Source: Chitinophagaceae bacterium
GTDB lineage: Bacteria; Bacteroidota; Bacteroidia; Chitinophagales; Chitinophagaceae
Length of the DNA stretch: 47,673 bases
Assembly (NCBI GenBank): GCA_947455215.1
Contig: CANGNA010000029.1
Span: forward strand, 1-47,673
Reading direction: 5' to 3'
In this document: positions 15,742 through 24,953 of the stretch, one piece after another
Layout of the letters: every line of letters begins with the position of its first letter
How positions within the stretch are numbered: position 1 is the first letter of the stretch
The notes under the pieces: generated by a model
Told to the model about the DNA's origin: nothing
The model's input: only the letters and a program-made list of their open reading frames with translations
The model's database searches: none
Translations under genes and position numbers: made by a program

Positions 15742-16965
15742 ATGCACCCGAGAGAATTACGCATAGAAGATTTTACCTACCACCTGCCCGATGCCCGCAT
15801 AGCCCAGTACCCGCTGGAGCAGCGCGACGCATCGAAACTGCTGGTGTATAAAGATGACAAGATAACAGTAGATACCTACCGAAATATTGCTACGCATTTA
15901 CCGGAGGGTACGTTGATGATCTTTAACCAGACCAAGGTGGTGCATGCCCGCTTGCCCTTTGCCAAGCCTACCGGTGGCGCTATAGAAGTGTTTTGCCTGG
16001 AACCGCATAAGAGTTATAAAGACATACAAACCGCCATGCTGCAAAAAGGACAGGTGTGGTGGAACTGCCTGGTGGGTAGTGCCAAGAAATGGAAGGAAGG
16101 GCTTACCCTTTCCCTGGTGTGCCACAACCCTGATTTTACATTGTCGGCAACAATGGTCAGCCGCTCAGAATCTTACTACACCATACAGCTGGATTGGGAT
16201 AAGGATGATATGACCTTTGCCGAAGTGTTGCATTATGCAGGCAAAGTGCCGCTGCCACCCTATCTGAATCGGGAAGCCGACGCAAAGGACGAGACCCGCT
16301 ACCAGACAATATTTGCTAATGAAGAGGGTAGTGTGGCAGCACCTACAGCAGGGCTGCATTTTACGCCAGAGGTAATGCAAAGCCTTACTGATAAACGTGT
16401 AGAACAGGCATTGGTAACGCTGCACGTAGGTGCAGGCACCTTTAAACCTGTGAAGAGTGAGACCATGCGCGACCACGACATGCATGCCGAATGGATAGAG
16501 GTAACGCGGGAGGTGATCAATAAACTGCTGTCGCATACAGGCAAAGTGGTAGCAACAGGTACTACATCGCTGCGCACTATAGAGAGCCTGTACTGGATAG
16601 GGTGCAAGATGCACAAGCGCATGTTTGCCGATATAGAGGGTGTGGCCATAACCCAATGGGAGCCTTACGAAATTCCTGACCCGTGTACCAAAGAAGAAGC
16701 GCTCAACGCTATTCTTAAATACATGGACATGAAGAAAACTGATAAGCTGGTAACCAAAACCCGCATACTCATAGCGCCTGGTTATACATTCCGCATAATA
16801 GATGGATTGGTCACTAACTTCCATCAGCCACAGAGTACTTTATTGCTACTAGTCTCCGCACTGATAGGCGACAAGTGGAAAAAGGTCTATGATTACGCGA
16901 TGGCTAATCATTTTCGCTTTCTTAGTTATGGCGATGGTAGCTTGTTGTGGAAGTTGGAGCAATAA
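15742..16965 (+). CDS. queA: tRNA preQ1(34) S-adenosylmethionine ribosyltransferase-isomerase
   Basis: A 407-residue protein with QueA features: F-N-Q-T-K-V-V-H-A-R-L near residue 60, the motif A-A-P-T-A-G-L-H-F-T, H-V-G-A-G-T-F-K-P-V, and G-T-T-S-L-R. QueA adds a ribosyl group from SAM to preQ1 in tRNA, the step before queuosine. It is longer than the roughly 350-residue proteobacterial enzyme, as is usual for Bacteroidota. It follows dgt by 3 bp and converges on tamL, with a stem-loop repeat in the gap. Confidence 0.95.
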   Translation: MHPRELRIEDFTYHLPDARIAQYPLEQRDASKLLVYKDDKITVDTYRNIATHLPEGTLMIFNQTKVVHARLPFAKPTGGAIEVFCLEPHKSYKDIQTAMLQKGQVWWNCLVGSAKKWKEGLTLSLVCHNPDFTLSATMVSRSESYYTIQLDWDKDDMTFAEVLHYAGKVPLPPYLNREADAKDETRYQTIFANEEGSVAAPTAGLHFTPEVMQSLTDKRVEQALVTLHVGAGTFKPVKSETMRDHDMHAEWIEVTREVINKLLSHTGKVVATGTTSLRTIESLYWIGCKMHKRMFADIEGVAITQWEPYEIPDPCTKEEALNAILKYMDMKKTDKLVTKTRILIAPGYTFRIIDGLVTNFHQPQSTLLLLVSALIGDKWKKVYDYAMANHFRFLSYGDGSLLWKLEQ

Positions 16966-16980
16966 CAAGCTCCCTGCGGA

Positions 16981-17010
16981 GTGTCACCCTGAGCCTGTCG
17001 AAGGGCGGCA
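16981..17010 (+). repeat. REP-like stem-loop element, copy B
   Basis: GTGTCACCCT (16981-16990) pairs with AGGGCGGCAC (17002-17011) around the loop GAGCCTGTCGA, identical to the loop of the copy at 14271. It lies between the convergent genes queA and tamL and may help end both transcripts. Confidence 0.65.
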
Positions 17011-17071
17011 CGGACATGAGCATGTATAAGCAAGCCTCACACTTTTATGTGTTCACTTTTGCCTTTTTGTC

Positions 17072-19363
17072 TTAGAATGGATACCCAATCGCAATATTCA
17101 GTATCAGGTTTTGCCTTCTCCAGTCCTTATCGCTGAAGTTGATCTTGTTGAATACCCAGCGCTCATCTTCGGGCAGCCATGCTTTACGGATAGGTATGCC
17201 AAGATCTAAGCGCAGCACAAGAATACTGAAATCGAAACGCAGGCCAGCGCCCATATTGGCATTGAACTCCTTATAAAAATTATTGGTGAATTTACCACCG
17301 GGGAAGGCGGCGTTATCCCTGTACAGCCAAATGTTGCCGGCATCTACAAACAATGCGCCATTCAGGAATTTATACAGGTTTTGTCGCAGTTCTATGTTGC
17401 CTTCCAGCTTAATGTCGCCAAGGGTCTGGATGTATTTGGTGCTGTCTTCGTTTGGTTCGCTGGCATCAAAGGTGCCGGGTCCGGCCAGTCTCGATGGGAA
17501 GCCGCGCAGATCGCTGTTACCACCCGCCCAGAACTGTTTGATGTTGGGCAGCTGTGCTGAATTACCGTAGGGTATACCCATGCCTGCGAGCAGTCGAACT
17601 GCCAGCGTAGTGGCCTTAGATGGATGGAAATAATACCTGAAGTCGGGGACTGCTTTTATGTATTGTGCATATGGCTGGCCAAACAATTCCCTGGGGTTGG
17701 TAGCATAGTCGGCCTTTTGTGCCAGGCCCAATATGTTGCCGGAAAGGTCTATCAAACCATCGAAGTAAATGGCATGCTTGCGTTGCGTGCCTATCTGCGA
17801 GTTGTAGGTAAACTCATACGTAGGGCCTACGATAATACCATCGAACAACAGGTTGCCGTATAGTAGCCTGTTCACATTCTGCCCAAGTGTATCGGTCTTT
17901 ACGTAGGTGAAGTTGAACGGGAATAGCTGGTGTTCCTTACGCGGACCTTCCTTCCAATCGTATCCATATGAAGCCGTGTAGGAGTTGATGCGCAGCAACC
18001 GCGACTCGAACTCGTAATTATACTTTAGCTTGATGAGCGTTCGGGGCAGGTACTGGCTTTGCGTCTGCACATTAATAAACGGAATAACGAACCGTGGGAA
18101 AGAAAGGTTGAATTCAGCACCAAGGTTGTAGATATTAGGCCGCTTCTGTTCACCGCTGTACTGTGCTTCCACGCCACCGTTTATCCTGAAGAGCATTTCT
18201 TCGGCACCTTTAAAAGTGTTGCGGTGCTTCCAGCTAATGGTGCCTCGGGTACCTGCACGGTTGTCATTCTGCGTCAAAGCACCTATCTCAAATCGCAGCG
18301 ATTTTTTAGGGAAAGGAGTAAGGTAGTAGAACACATCCAGCAGGCTGTCCTGAACAGGCTCAAATCTGTTCTTCACAAACTTGAAGGTGCCCATATTCAC
18401 CAGCCTGCTCAGCGACTTGTTCTGATCGTCGAGACTATACAGATCACCCTTTTCAAAGATCATAGCCTGAGAGAATATCTGCGGCTTGAACTTGTGCTTA
18501 GGGTCAACAACATAGTAATCATCTACCTGCACCCTGTCGGCCATATTAGTATCCTGGCGCTGGCTTTGCAGGCGGTAATTAGCAAAGATGTAGATATCGT
18601 TAATGGAGTACTTAGTATATGCCTCCGTTGGTATCTCTTTGTGTTTTAGCTGCACTGTAGCCCTTATTTTGTTATCGCCCCTGCCTGTGTCAGCCACTAT
18701 CAGTATATACTCCGGTGTAAAGTAGAAGTATCCTTTTTCTTTCAGCATACGATCTATGCGTGTACGCTCGGCTTTTATAAGGGACAGGTTATACGGTGCG
18801 CCCGGTTGCAGCAGCGACTCTGCAAAGCTGGAATCTATATCATGAGCTATCTGCGAAGAGTCGTTCCTGAAGCGCACAGATTCCAACGTGTATTGGTTGC
18901 CGGCAGTAACGTCCATTATCAATGTCGATTTCTTCTTTTTATTCACTTCAAGGTGTGCGCCAACCTTGGCTGTAAAGTAGCCCCTGTTTTCCAGGTAGTT
19001 CAGTGCCAGTGCCTTGTTGGCTTCTGTGCGCACGCTGCTACCCAGTACCGGCGGCTCGCCTGCCTTTGTGCGCAGCCAGTTGCGGAAGCCCTTTTCTTTA
19101 CGTGGATTGCCGGCAAAGTTGTAGATGGCCAGTTTCAAACGCATCCCAAGGGTGGTTTTATTGGGTCTGGGCCGCACCTGTGCTGCCAGGTCGTTCTGCA
19201 TCAGTTTTCGCTCACTTTTCTTGCCTTGGAAGTCTTTTATATGCACCTTGCTGCCTATAAACAAACTCTCTCCGTCTGCAAGGCGCTTACTGTTGCTGCA
19301 GGCTAAGAACAGCATACAGCATGCTATAGTTATAAGTATATGTATGATCTGTTGTAGACGCAT
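17072..19363 (-). CDS. tamL: Outer-membrane translocation/assembly lipoprotein TamL (TamA/BamA-like)
   Basis: A 763-residue lipoprotein (lipobox L-F-L-A-C, Cys22) with POTRA-like segments in roughly residues 35-330 (A-L-N-Y-L-E-N-R-G-Y-F at about 110, and I-D-R-M-L-K-E-K-G-Y-F-Y-F) and an Omp85 barrel in the second half. The late motif G-G-N-S-D-L-R-G-F-P-S-R is clear and the chain ends in G-Y-P-F. TamL is the lipidated TamA counterpart in Bacteroidota. It starts 9 bp after the tamB stop, so tamB and tamL form an operon and probably a complex spanning the periplasm. Confidence 0.92.
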   Translation of the reverse strand: MRLQQIIHILITIACCMLFLACSNSKRLADGESLFIGSKVHIKDFQGKKSERKLMQNDLAAQVRPRPNKTTLGMRLKLAIYNFAGNPRKEKGFRNWLRTKAGEPPVLGSSVRTEANKALALNYLENRGYFTAKVGAHLEVNKKKKSTLIMDVTAGNQYTLESVRFRNDSSQIAHDIDSSFAESLLQPGAPYNLSLIKAERTRIDRMLKEKGYFYFTPEYILIVADTGRGDNKIRATVQLKHKEIPTEAYTKYSINDIYIFANYRLQSQRQDTNMADRVQVDDYYVVDPKHKFKPQIFSQAMIFEKGDLYSLDDQNKSLSRLVNMGTFKFVKNRFEPVQDSLLDVFYYLTPFPKKSLRFEIGALTQNDNRAGTRGTISWKHRNTFKGAEEMLFRINGGVEAQYSGEQKRPNIYNLGAEFNLSFPRFVIPFINVQTQSQYLPRTLIKLKYNYEFESRLLRINSYTASYGYDWKEGPRKEHQLFPFNFTYVKTDTLGQNVNRLLYGNLLFDGIIVGPTYEFTYNSQIGTQRKHAIYFDGLIDLSGNILGLAQKADYATNPRELFGQPYAQYIKAVPDFRYYFHPSKATTLAVRLLAGMGIPYGNSAQLPNIKQFWAGGNSDLRGFPSRLAGPGTFDASEPNEDSTKYIQTLGDIKLEGNIELRQNLYKFLNGALFVDAGNIWLYRDNAAFPGGKFTNNFYKEFNANMGAGLRFDFSILVLRLDLGIPIRKAWLPEDERWVFNKINFSDKDWRRQNLILNIAIGYPF

Positions 19364-19372
19364 AGGCCAGGG

Positions 19373-22300
19373 TTAGTTAGACCGGGTAGTGTCGGTAACT
19401 TTTTTGTTCTTCTTTTTAAAAACGTTTGTGAATTTGTTATAGTCCAGGCTTACAATAAAGTTCACACCGGTCTCAGTTACGTAACCTTGCAGTACGCCTT
19501 CATCGTAGGCGCTACGATAGCCGCGCACAGTGTACTTGCCATCGGCTGATAGCAGGTAATCGGCGGCCAGGTTGCTCGGTACGTACGATGTTTGCTGGTT
19601 GGTGGTTTGCGGGCCCTCCAGTTCAAAATTATTTCCGACAGTCAGCTTCAGCCTGTCGTTGAGCAGGCGCTTAGATGCCGCAACGTTCAGGTCTGTACGC
19701 TGGCGCAGATCGCCTGTAGTATAGTCTTCGGTAGTTGCCAGGTCTACAGACAGATCCACACCTTTTACAAATCTGCCCGCAGCCTTGTTCAGCTGCTCGC
19801 CAATGAAGGTACTAACGCTTTGCATAGCGGTAGCGCTAAGGCTGGATGATGCATCGGAATGGAACGGGTCATCAGATACAAAGCGGCCCAGTATCAGCAC
19901 TGCAAATACCTGCTTGTTCAGTTCCGATGTGTCGGTGCGTATCTGGCTTAGCTTACCCTGTACCAGTTCTATCTGGTCGGATGCCAGCGGATATATCTTA
20001 TTGTCGGGCAGCGACACGTTAAAGCTGATGGCTGGTTTCAGTACCTGGCCCTTCAGGTATAGTTCTATATCAAAAGGAATACGCTGCTTGTAGTAATTCA
20101 GTGCAGCCTGGTCGGGTACCTGGCGCTGCACCAGATCGTATGGCGGCACCAGCGCTTGGTAGGTAGCGGTTATATCCATCCGGGTGCCATTCACAGGGTC
20201 TCCCGCAAAAGTGATAATACTGCCATCCTTTATCTGGAAACGACGCTTGATGAAGTTATAGTTGAATTGGTAAGCACCTTCGTGCAGTTCATAATTACCA
20301 GTGAGTGCTATGGTGCCGTTTCGTCCCAGTGAGGCATTGAGGGATGCATCGCCGCGCACGCTCAAGAAATCGCCATTTGCCTGGTCTATCACGAGGCTGA
20401 ACTGTGCATTTTTGTCTACTACAACATTCACGTTTATGTCCGATCCTTTGGCCAGCCTGCGTTTAGTTGTGGTGTCTTTTTTCTTTGGTATCAGCAGGTT
20501 GGCCAGCGCGCTGTCCCTGCCGTTCACAAATTTTACTATGCCTTTCCGGCTTTCTATTTCCGGCTCTTTCTCCGGTGTTACTATGGTCAGGTTGGTACCT
20601 TTCAATACGTTCAGGCTGCCGTCCACTGTCGGTGCCGATGGTGTGCCCTTTAGTGTAAGGTTGGTGGTCATGTACAGGTCGCCGTAGAAAGTTTTATTGT
20701 CTTTGGCGGTAGAGTGTACAGCGCGCCAGTTTTTGGCTTTAATGTCCAGGTCCATGGTAGGGTTGGTCAGCTCTTTGATGTTCACAGATCCGTCTATAGT
20801 AGCCTTATTGTCCGGGCTATCCAGTATATTGAACTTGTTGAACGTGATCACATCATCATTGAATTTTATGGTCTCTGCCGGGAACTTGAAGTTTGAATTG
20901 AGGGTAGTGATCGTAGTGCGCAGATTATCTGTTTTTAGCTGGCCATTGATCTTTGGTGCCGAAGCTGTACCGGTAAGATGGAGATCGCCGCGTATATAGC
21001 CCGTACTGTTCTTTATCTGGTTCATGGCCAGGCTTTCAAAGCTATGCAGCGCCAGGGCTTTTACTGCCACCTGCATCTCGAAGTCGTTGCCATTCCTTTC
21101 AGCTGTATAGTAGTTGCCGGTTATCGCTATATCATTGCCAAAGCCCGTCAGGGTCACCTTTGCATCCAGCGTATTGGCCGTTTTATTGTTCACCAATGCT
21201 TTCAGATCGCCTAGTGTATCAGACAGCACAGACAGCCCCGTTATGCCCATGTCGGCATCCATCTGCAGATCGCCATTGGTGCCTTTCTGCATGGTTACTT
21301 TGCCCGCCAATATGCCATCAGCCAGTGCCGTATCCTTCTTAGATATGATGTTGGTGAGGTTGGTCAGCCTGAAGTTGCCGATGTCTATTTTTAATGGCGC
21401 ATCCGGTGCAGGGCTGTCGCTGTTGGCCCGTATGTATTGGCCGGTATAGCCTATTTCGAAGTTCTGTATGTAGTAGCCCCCTTTGGTCAGTACTATTTTA
21501 TTGGCCGGTGCTACCGTCCAGGTATTATAGTCCAGCTTAAGTCCTTCCTTTAGGGTTATTACCTGGTCGGCGCCCTGGTTCTGCATATTAGCGGCAAGCG
21601 CAAAGCGTTCTTTCTTCAGCGAGTCAGACACGGATACGTTTGCTGTCACCAGGTTCTGGTCCAGGTTGCCATGTATATCTGCATACCACAATGCCAGGCT
21701 GCCTGCTGATATTTTATCTACGGTCACTTTGTAGGTAAATGCAGAGTCGGTGCCGCTTACTTTTATCAGGGCTTTTTCAATAGTATTGTTGCCATACACT
21801 ACTTCAGGGATATCCACGTTCAGCAGCATGCTCCTGGGGTCAAGGCTGCCATCCACATGTATGGAGTCAAACGTAGTGAGGCCGGGAATAATGCTATGCA
21901 GCATGGGGGCGTCGGTAATGCTGGCCGTAAGCTTCAGATCATAGTTATTAGGCAGCCTTAATACCGTAGTGTCTTTTTGTAGTTGTTGGGGTGATACAAT
22001 ATAGGACCTGTCAAGATAGGCCATACCGGCTGTGTCTTTGGGCAGAGCCGAATAGCGCCTGTTGATGCGCTCCTGCACTACAGCACCTATTTTAGTAAGT
22101 GGCATCTTGCCGGTTATGTGTGCACTTACCACCTGCAGGTAGGCGTTTATGTTTTGCCCGTTGGTATCGTTGGGTGCCGATACAATGTACATGCTGTCTA
22201 AATAGTAGCGCTTACCATCGGCGTTGATGATGGGCTGTGTCCAGGTAAAGACGCCCTTAGGATAGTCGGGATCCAGTACGGGGAAGTTGGCCTTTATGGT

Positions 22301-24469
22301 GCCTCTCGCGCGCAGCTCTGTATTGTATAGTTTCAGTGCCTGGAAGTCGATACTATCCAGCTGTATGTCGGCTACTATTGCAGGTTTATCTTTGGTGAAG
22401 TCGGCATTGCCGGTCATATGCATGCGCAGGTTAGGGTCTTGCGCTTTCATTTTAATGGCTGCCTTCCCTGCGCTGGCTACTGCGTTAAAGGTCACATCAT
22501 GATACCTGTATCCTTTGGCATAGGCGCTGGCTATTGCTCCCTCTATGGTTGCTACGGCCTTCTTAGGGTCAAAGCCTGTACCTTTTGCTTTTATAGCTGC
22601 CGATACAGTGCCCAATACTGAATCTTGTTTCAATATCCTGCCCAGGTTCAGGTCGCGGGTCTGCACCAGCATATCGTAGCGCTCTCTGCCTTTTCCGGGC
22701 GACATGGCCAGCGTGCCCTTCAGGTAAGCAGTGCCATCCGTACTCATTACTATAAGATCGGTATTGTAGTCTTTGATGGTGCCGGACACATCGCCCGATA
22801 CCCCAAACCTATCTGGTACTCTTATACTGCTCAGCACAGAATCTGGTACAAATTCTTCCAGTTCTGCCCGTGAAGAATTGAGCTTTGCAATATGCAGGTT
22901 ATACCGGAGTGCATTGGCATTCGGCAGGCCGTTCATGTGGCCGTTTACATCCAGCTCTGTATTGCTCAGTGTCTTTAGGTATAGCCTGGCTATGTTCATG
23001 TTATCCAGTCGTCCGGTCAGTCGGGCATCCAGCCGGGCCATAGCTTTAGGATACTTGCGGAATATTTGTTGCTGGTCGGCCAGTTGTGGGGCAAAGATCA
23101 ATACGTCTTCAAGGCCCACCAGGCATTGCTTCAGGTCTATGTTCAGCAGCATTGCACCCGCATTGTTTTTAAGACTGCTTACCGATGCATAGTGCACCTC
23201 CAGGTGGTCTTTAAGCAACGTGTGCGGCGTCAGCAGGTACAGGTTGTTCAGCGTAGCACCTTGCTGGTTGTAGATGAAATTGGTCTTCAGTTCTTTAAGG
23301 TCTACTCCGCTTTTCTCTTTCACGGCCAGGTGTCGCACATTGCCCGATATACTGTCTGATGTATAGGACAGGTTGTTCAGTTTAAGCGCAAGGTCTTTCA
23401 GGTCAAAGTGGCCGTAGTCTATGCCTTTTTTTACCCGGGCCTCATTCTCGTTATCCATTTTAAAAGCCAGCCCAGAGAGGTCGAGGTTGTGCGCTTTTAC
23501 TATCCAGCCTTCTGTGGTATCTTTTTTTACAATGGTATCTACCACTGCTGGTGCATTTGCGTGTTTGCCTATGGTAAGCACGGCCTTTGTATTGGCTACG
23601 GCCAGTTTGTTGATGTCTATGCTGTTGCCGGCCAGGTCAAAATTCTTCAGGTCCAGGTCCAGGGTGCCCAGGTTCAGGGCAAAGAGCAACTTGTTCAGTA
23701 CATCGGTATAGTTAAGGTCTATCCGCTCCAGGTGTACATTGTCTGCAATAAAGTGGAGCTGGGTTTTGCCGGTATCTGTTTTTGTTTTTAATGGCAGGTA
23801 AGATGTGTCTTGAGCAAAAAGGGTTTTAAGCCCCGCCACCTGCAGCTCTTTTATATGAAAGCGCATCTCGTCCAGGTCCAGCTTGTTCATTTGCAGCCCC
23901 AGGTGCTCCAGGTCTATTGCCAGCTTCATGCCGCCGGTCTGGTCGTCCAGCCGGGCATGTATGTCATTAATAGTTACTTTACCTACCGTTATCTCGAATG
24001 GTGTGCCACTTGTGTCGCTGTCTTTCTTTTGTTCCGGCTTCGGCTCTTTCTTTTTACCGGCAAAGGCATCAACTATATAAGAGAAGTTGTAAGTAGTGTC
24101 TGGCATATTGCGGTATACATGGCTGTGCACCCCGTTCAGCACCAGTAGTTGCAGGTCCAGTTTGTGGTGCAGCAGTTCCAGCATCGCCACATCAACTTTA
24201 AGCGTGTTTACAGAAAGCAGTGTATCGCGCGCCTGGTCGCGGATCATCACATCGTTAAGCACTATAAATTTTGGTAGCCCATATCCCAGGTGGCCTATGC
24301 GTACTTCGGTCTTCAGTTTTTTATTCAGGAACGCTTCGGCTTTGCCGCGTACAAAGTTCTGTCCCCATGGTGTGTTGAGTGCCGCAATAGCAACGACCAG
24401 CAGTAATAGAATACTGCCAATAATGTAGAGGCTGATCTTTAATACCTTGCGCATGTGTAGAAAGGACAA
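19373..24469 (-). CDS. tamB: Translocation and assembly module protein TamB (AsmA-like)
   Basis: A 1698-residue protein with one N-terminal membrane segment (about residues 9-30: I-S-L-Y-I-I-G-S-I-L-L-L-L-V-V-A-I-A-A-L) followed by a very long repetitive beta-rich region and the conserved TamB C-terminal domain (final about 350 residues). Such proteins form a groove that bridges the two membranes and is thought to carry lipids or help barrel assembly. The true start may be the methionine five residues later (24454, M-R-K-V-L-K). It is the first gene of the tamB-tamL operon and divergent from acpP. Confidence 0.92.
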   Translation of the reverse strand: MSFLHMRKVLKISLYIIGSILLLLVVAIAALNTPWGQNFVRGKAEAFLNKKLKTEVRIGHLGYGLPKFIVLNDVMIRDQARDTLLSVNTLKVDVAMLELLHHKLDLQLLVLNGVHSHVYRNMPDTTYNFSYIVDAFAGKKKEPKPEQKKDSDTSGTPFEITVGKVTINDIHARLDDQTGGMKLAIDLEHLGLQMNKLDLDEMRFHIKELQVAGLKTLFAQDTSYLPLKTKTDTGKTQLHFIADNVHLERIDLNYTDVLNKLLFALNLGTLDLDLKNFDLAGNSIDINKLAVANTKAVLTIGKHANAPAVVDTIVKKDTTEGWIVKAHNLDLSGLAFKMDNENEARVKKGIDYGHFDLKDLALKLNNLSYTSDSISGNVRHLAVKEKSGVDLKELKTNFIYNQQGATLNNLYLLTPHTLLKDHLEVHYASVSSLKNNAGAMLLNIDLKQCLVGLEDVLIFAPQLADQQQIFRKYPKAMARLDARLTGRLDNMNIARLYLKTLSNTELDVNGHMNGLPNANALRYNLHIAKLNSSRAELEEFVPDSVLSSIRVPDRFGVSGDVSGTIKDYNTDLIVMSTDGTAYLKGTLAMSPGKGRERYDMLVQTRDLNLGRILKQDSVLGTVSAAIKAKGTGFDPKKAVATIEGAIASAYAKGYRYHDVTFNAVASAGKAAIKMKAQDPNLRMHMTGNADFTKDKPAIVADIQLDSIDFQALKLYNTELRARGTIKANFPVLDPDYPKGVFTWTQPIINADGKRYYLDSMYIVSAPNDTNGQNINAYLQVVSAHITGKMPLTKIGAVVQERINRRYSALPKDTAGMAYLDRSYIVSPQQLQKDTTVLRLPNNYDLKLTASITDAPMLHSIIPGLTTFDSIHVDGSLDPRSMLLNVDIPEVVYGNNTIEKALIKVSGTDSAFTYKVTVDKISAGSLALWYADIHGNLDQNLVTANVSVSDSLKKERFALAANMQNQGADQVITLKEGLKLDYNTWTVAPANKIVLTKGGYYIQNFEIGYTGQYIRANSDSPAPDAPLKIDIGNFRLTNLTNIISKKDTALADGILAGKVTMQKGTNGDLQMDADMGITGLSVLSDTLGDLKALVNNKTANTLDAKVTLTGFGNDIAITGNYYTAERNGNDFEMQVAVKALALHSFESLAMNQIKNSTGYIRGDLHLTGTASAPKINGQLKTDNLRTTITTLNSNFKFPAETIKFNDDVITFNKFNILDSPDNKATIDGSVNIKELTNPTMDLDIKAKNWRAVHSTAKDNKTFYGDLYMTTNLTLKGTPSAPTVDGSLNVLKGTNLTIVTPEKEPEIESRKGIVKFVNGRDSALANLLIPKKKDTTTKRRLAKGSDINVNVVVDKNAQFSLVIDQANGDFLSVRGDASLNASLGRNGTIALTGNYELHEGAYQFNYNFIKRRFQIKDGSIITFAGDPVNGTRMDITATYQALVPPYDLVQRQVPDQAALNYYKQRIPFDIELYLKGQVLKPAISFNVSLPDNKIYPLASDQIELVQGKLSQIRTDTSELNKQVFAVLILGRFVSDDPFHSDASSSLSATAMQSVSTFIGEQLNKAAGRFVKGVDLSVDLATTEDYTTGDLRQRTDLNVAASKRLLNDRLKLTVGNNFELEGPQTTNQQTSYVPSNLAADYLLSADGKYTVRGYRSAYDEGVLQGYVTETGVNFIVSLDYNKFTNVFKKKNKKVTDTTRSN

Positions 24470-24561
24470 CGATAAAATTCATGCCATACAATATTATACG
24501 GCACAAGGCATTGGTGATTTGTGTGTAATGTAGCGCTGTTCTTCGGTAAATACCCGCAAAA

Positions 24562-24589
24562 AGGCATATTTCGCATTGCGAAAATGCCT
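24562..24589. other. Strong hairpin between tamB and acpP
   Basis: AGGCATATTTCGC (24562-24574) pairs with GCGAAAATGCCT (24578-24589) with one bulged base and a 3-nt loop. On the minus strand it is followed by TTTTT, so it resembles a terminator or attenuator in the tamB leader. On the plus strand there is no T run, and the acpP promoter lies downstream of it. Confidence 0.55.
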
Positions 24590-24629
24590 AATTCGATAAA
24601 AAAGATTTGAGAAAAGGGCATTATTACTT

Positions 24630-24657
24630 TTTCGTTATCCCAAAAAGTATAATTTTG
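24630..24657 (+). promoter_or_regulatory. Probable acpP promoter
   Basis: TTT (24630-24632), a 17-nt spacer and an exact TAATTTTG box (24650-24657), 24 nt before the acpP start. Confidence 0.6.
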
Positions 24658-24681
24658 CAACAAAAATTTAAAAACACTATT

Positions 24682-24918
24682 ATGTCTGAAATTGCAAATC
24701 GCGTTAAGAAGATCATCGTTGACAAGCTGGGTGTAGACGAATCAGAAGTTACTCCTGAGGCTAGTTTTACTAACGATCTGGGAGCAGATTCTCTGGACAC
24801 AGTTGAGCTGATCATGGAATTCGAAAAAGAATTCAACATATCTATCCCTGATGAGCAGGCTGAGACCATCACTACAGTAGGTCAGGCAAACGCCTACCTG
24901 GAAGAACACGTAAAGTAA
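24682..24918 (+). CDS. acpP: Acyl carrier protein
   Basis: A 78-residue acidic protein. The phosphopantetheine site D-S-L is at 36-38 in [10 protein letters not shown], so Ser37 carries the prosthetic group. The start at M-S-E-I-A-N-R-V was chosen because it gives the normal ACP length and lies downstream of the promoter; the open frame extends 25 codons further back through that promoter. It carries growing fatty acids for the next gene, fabF, 35 bp downstream. Confidence 0.97.
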   Translation: MSEIANRVKKIIVDKLGVDESEVTPEASFTNDLGADSLDTVELIMEFEKEFNISIPDEQAETITTVGQANAYLEEHVK

Positions 24919-24953
24919 TTTTCAACCACTAGCAAGTAACTGAGCACATCAAA

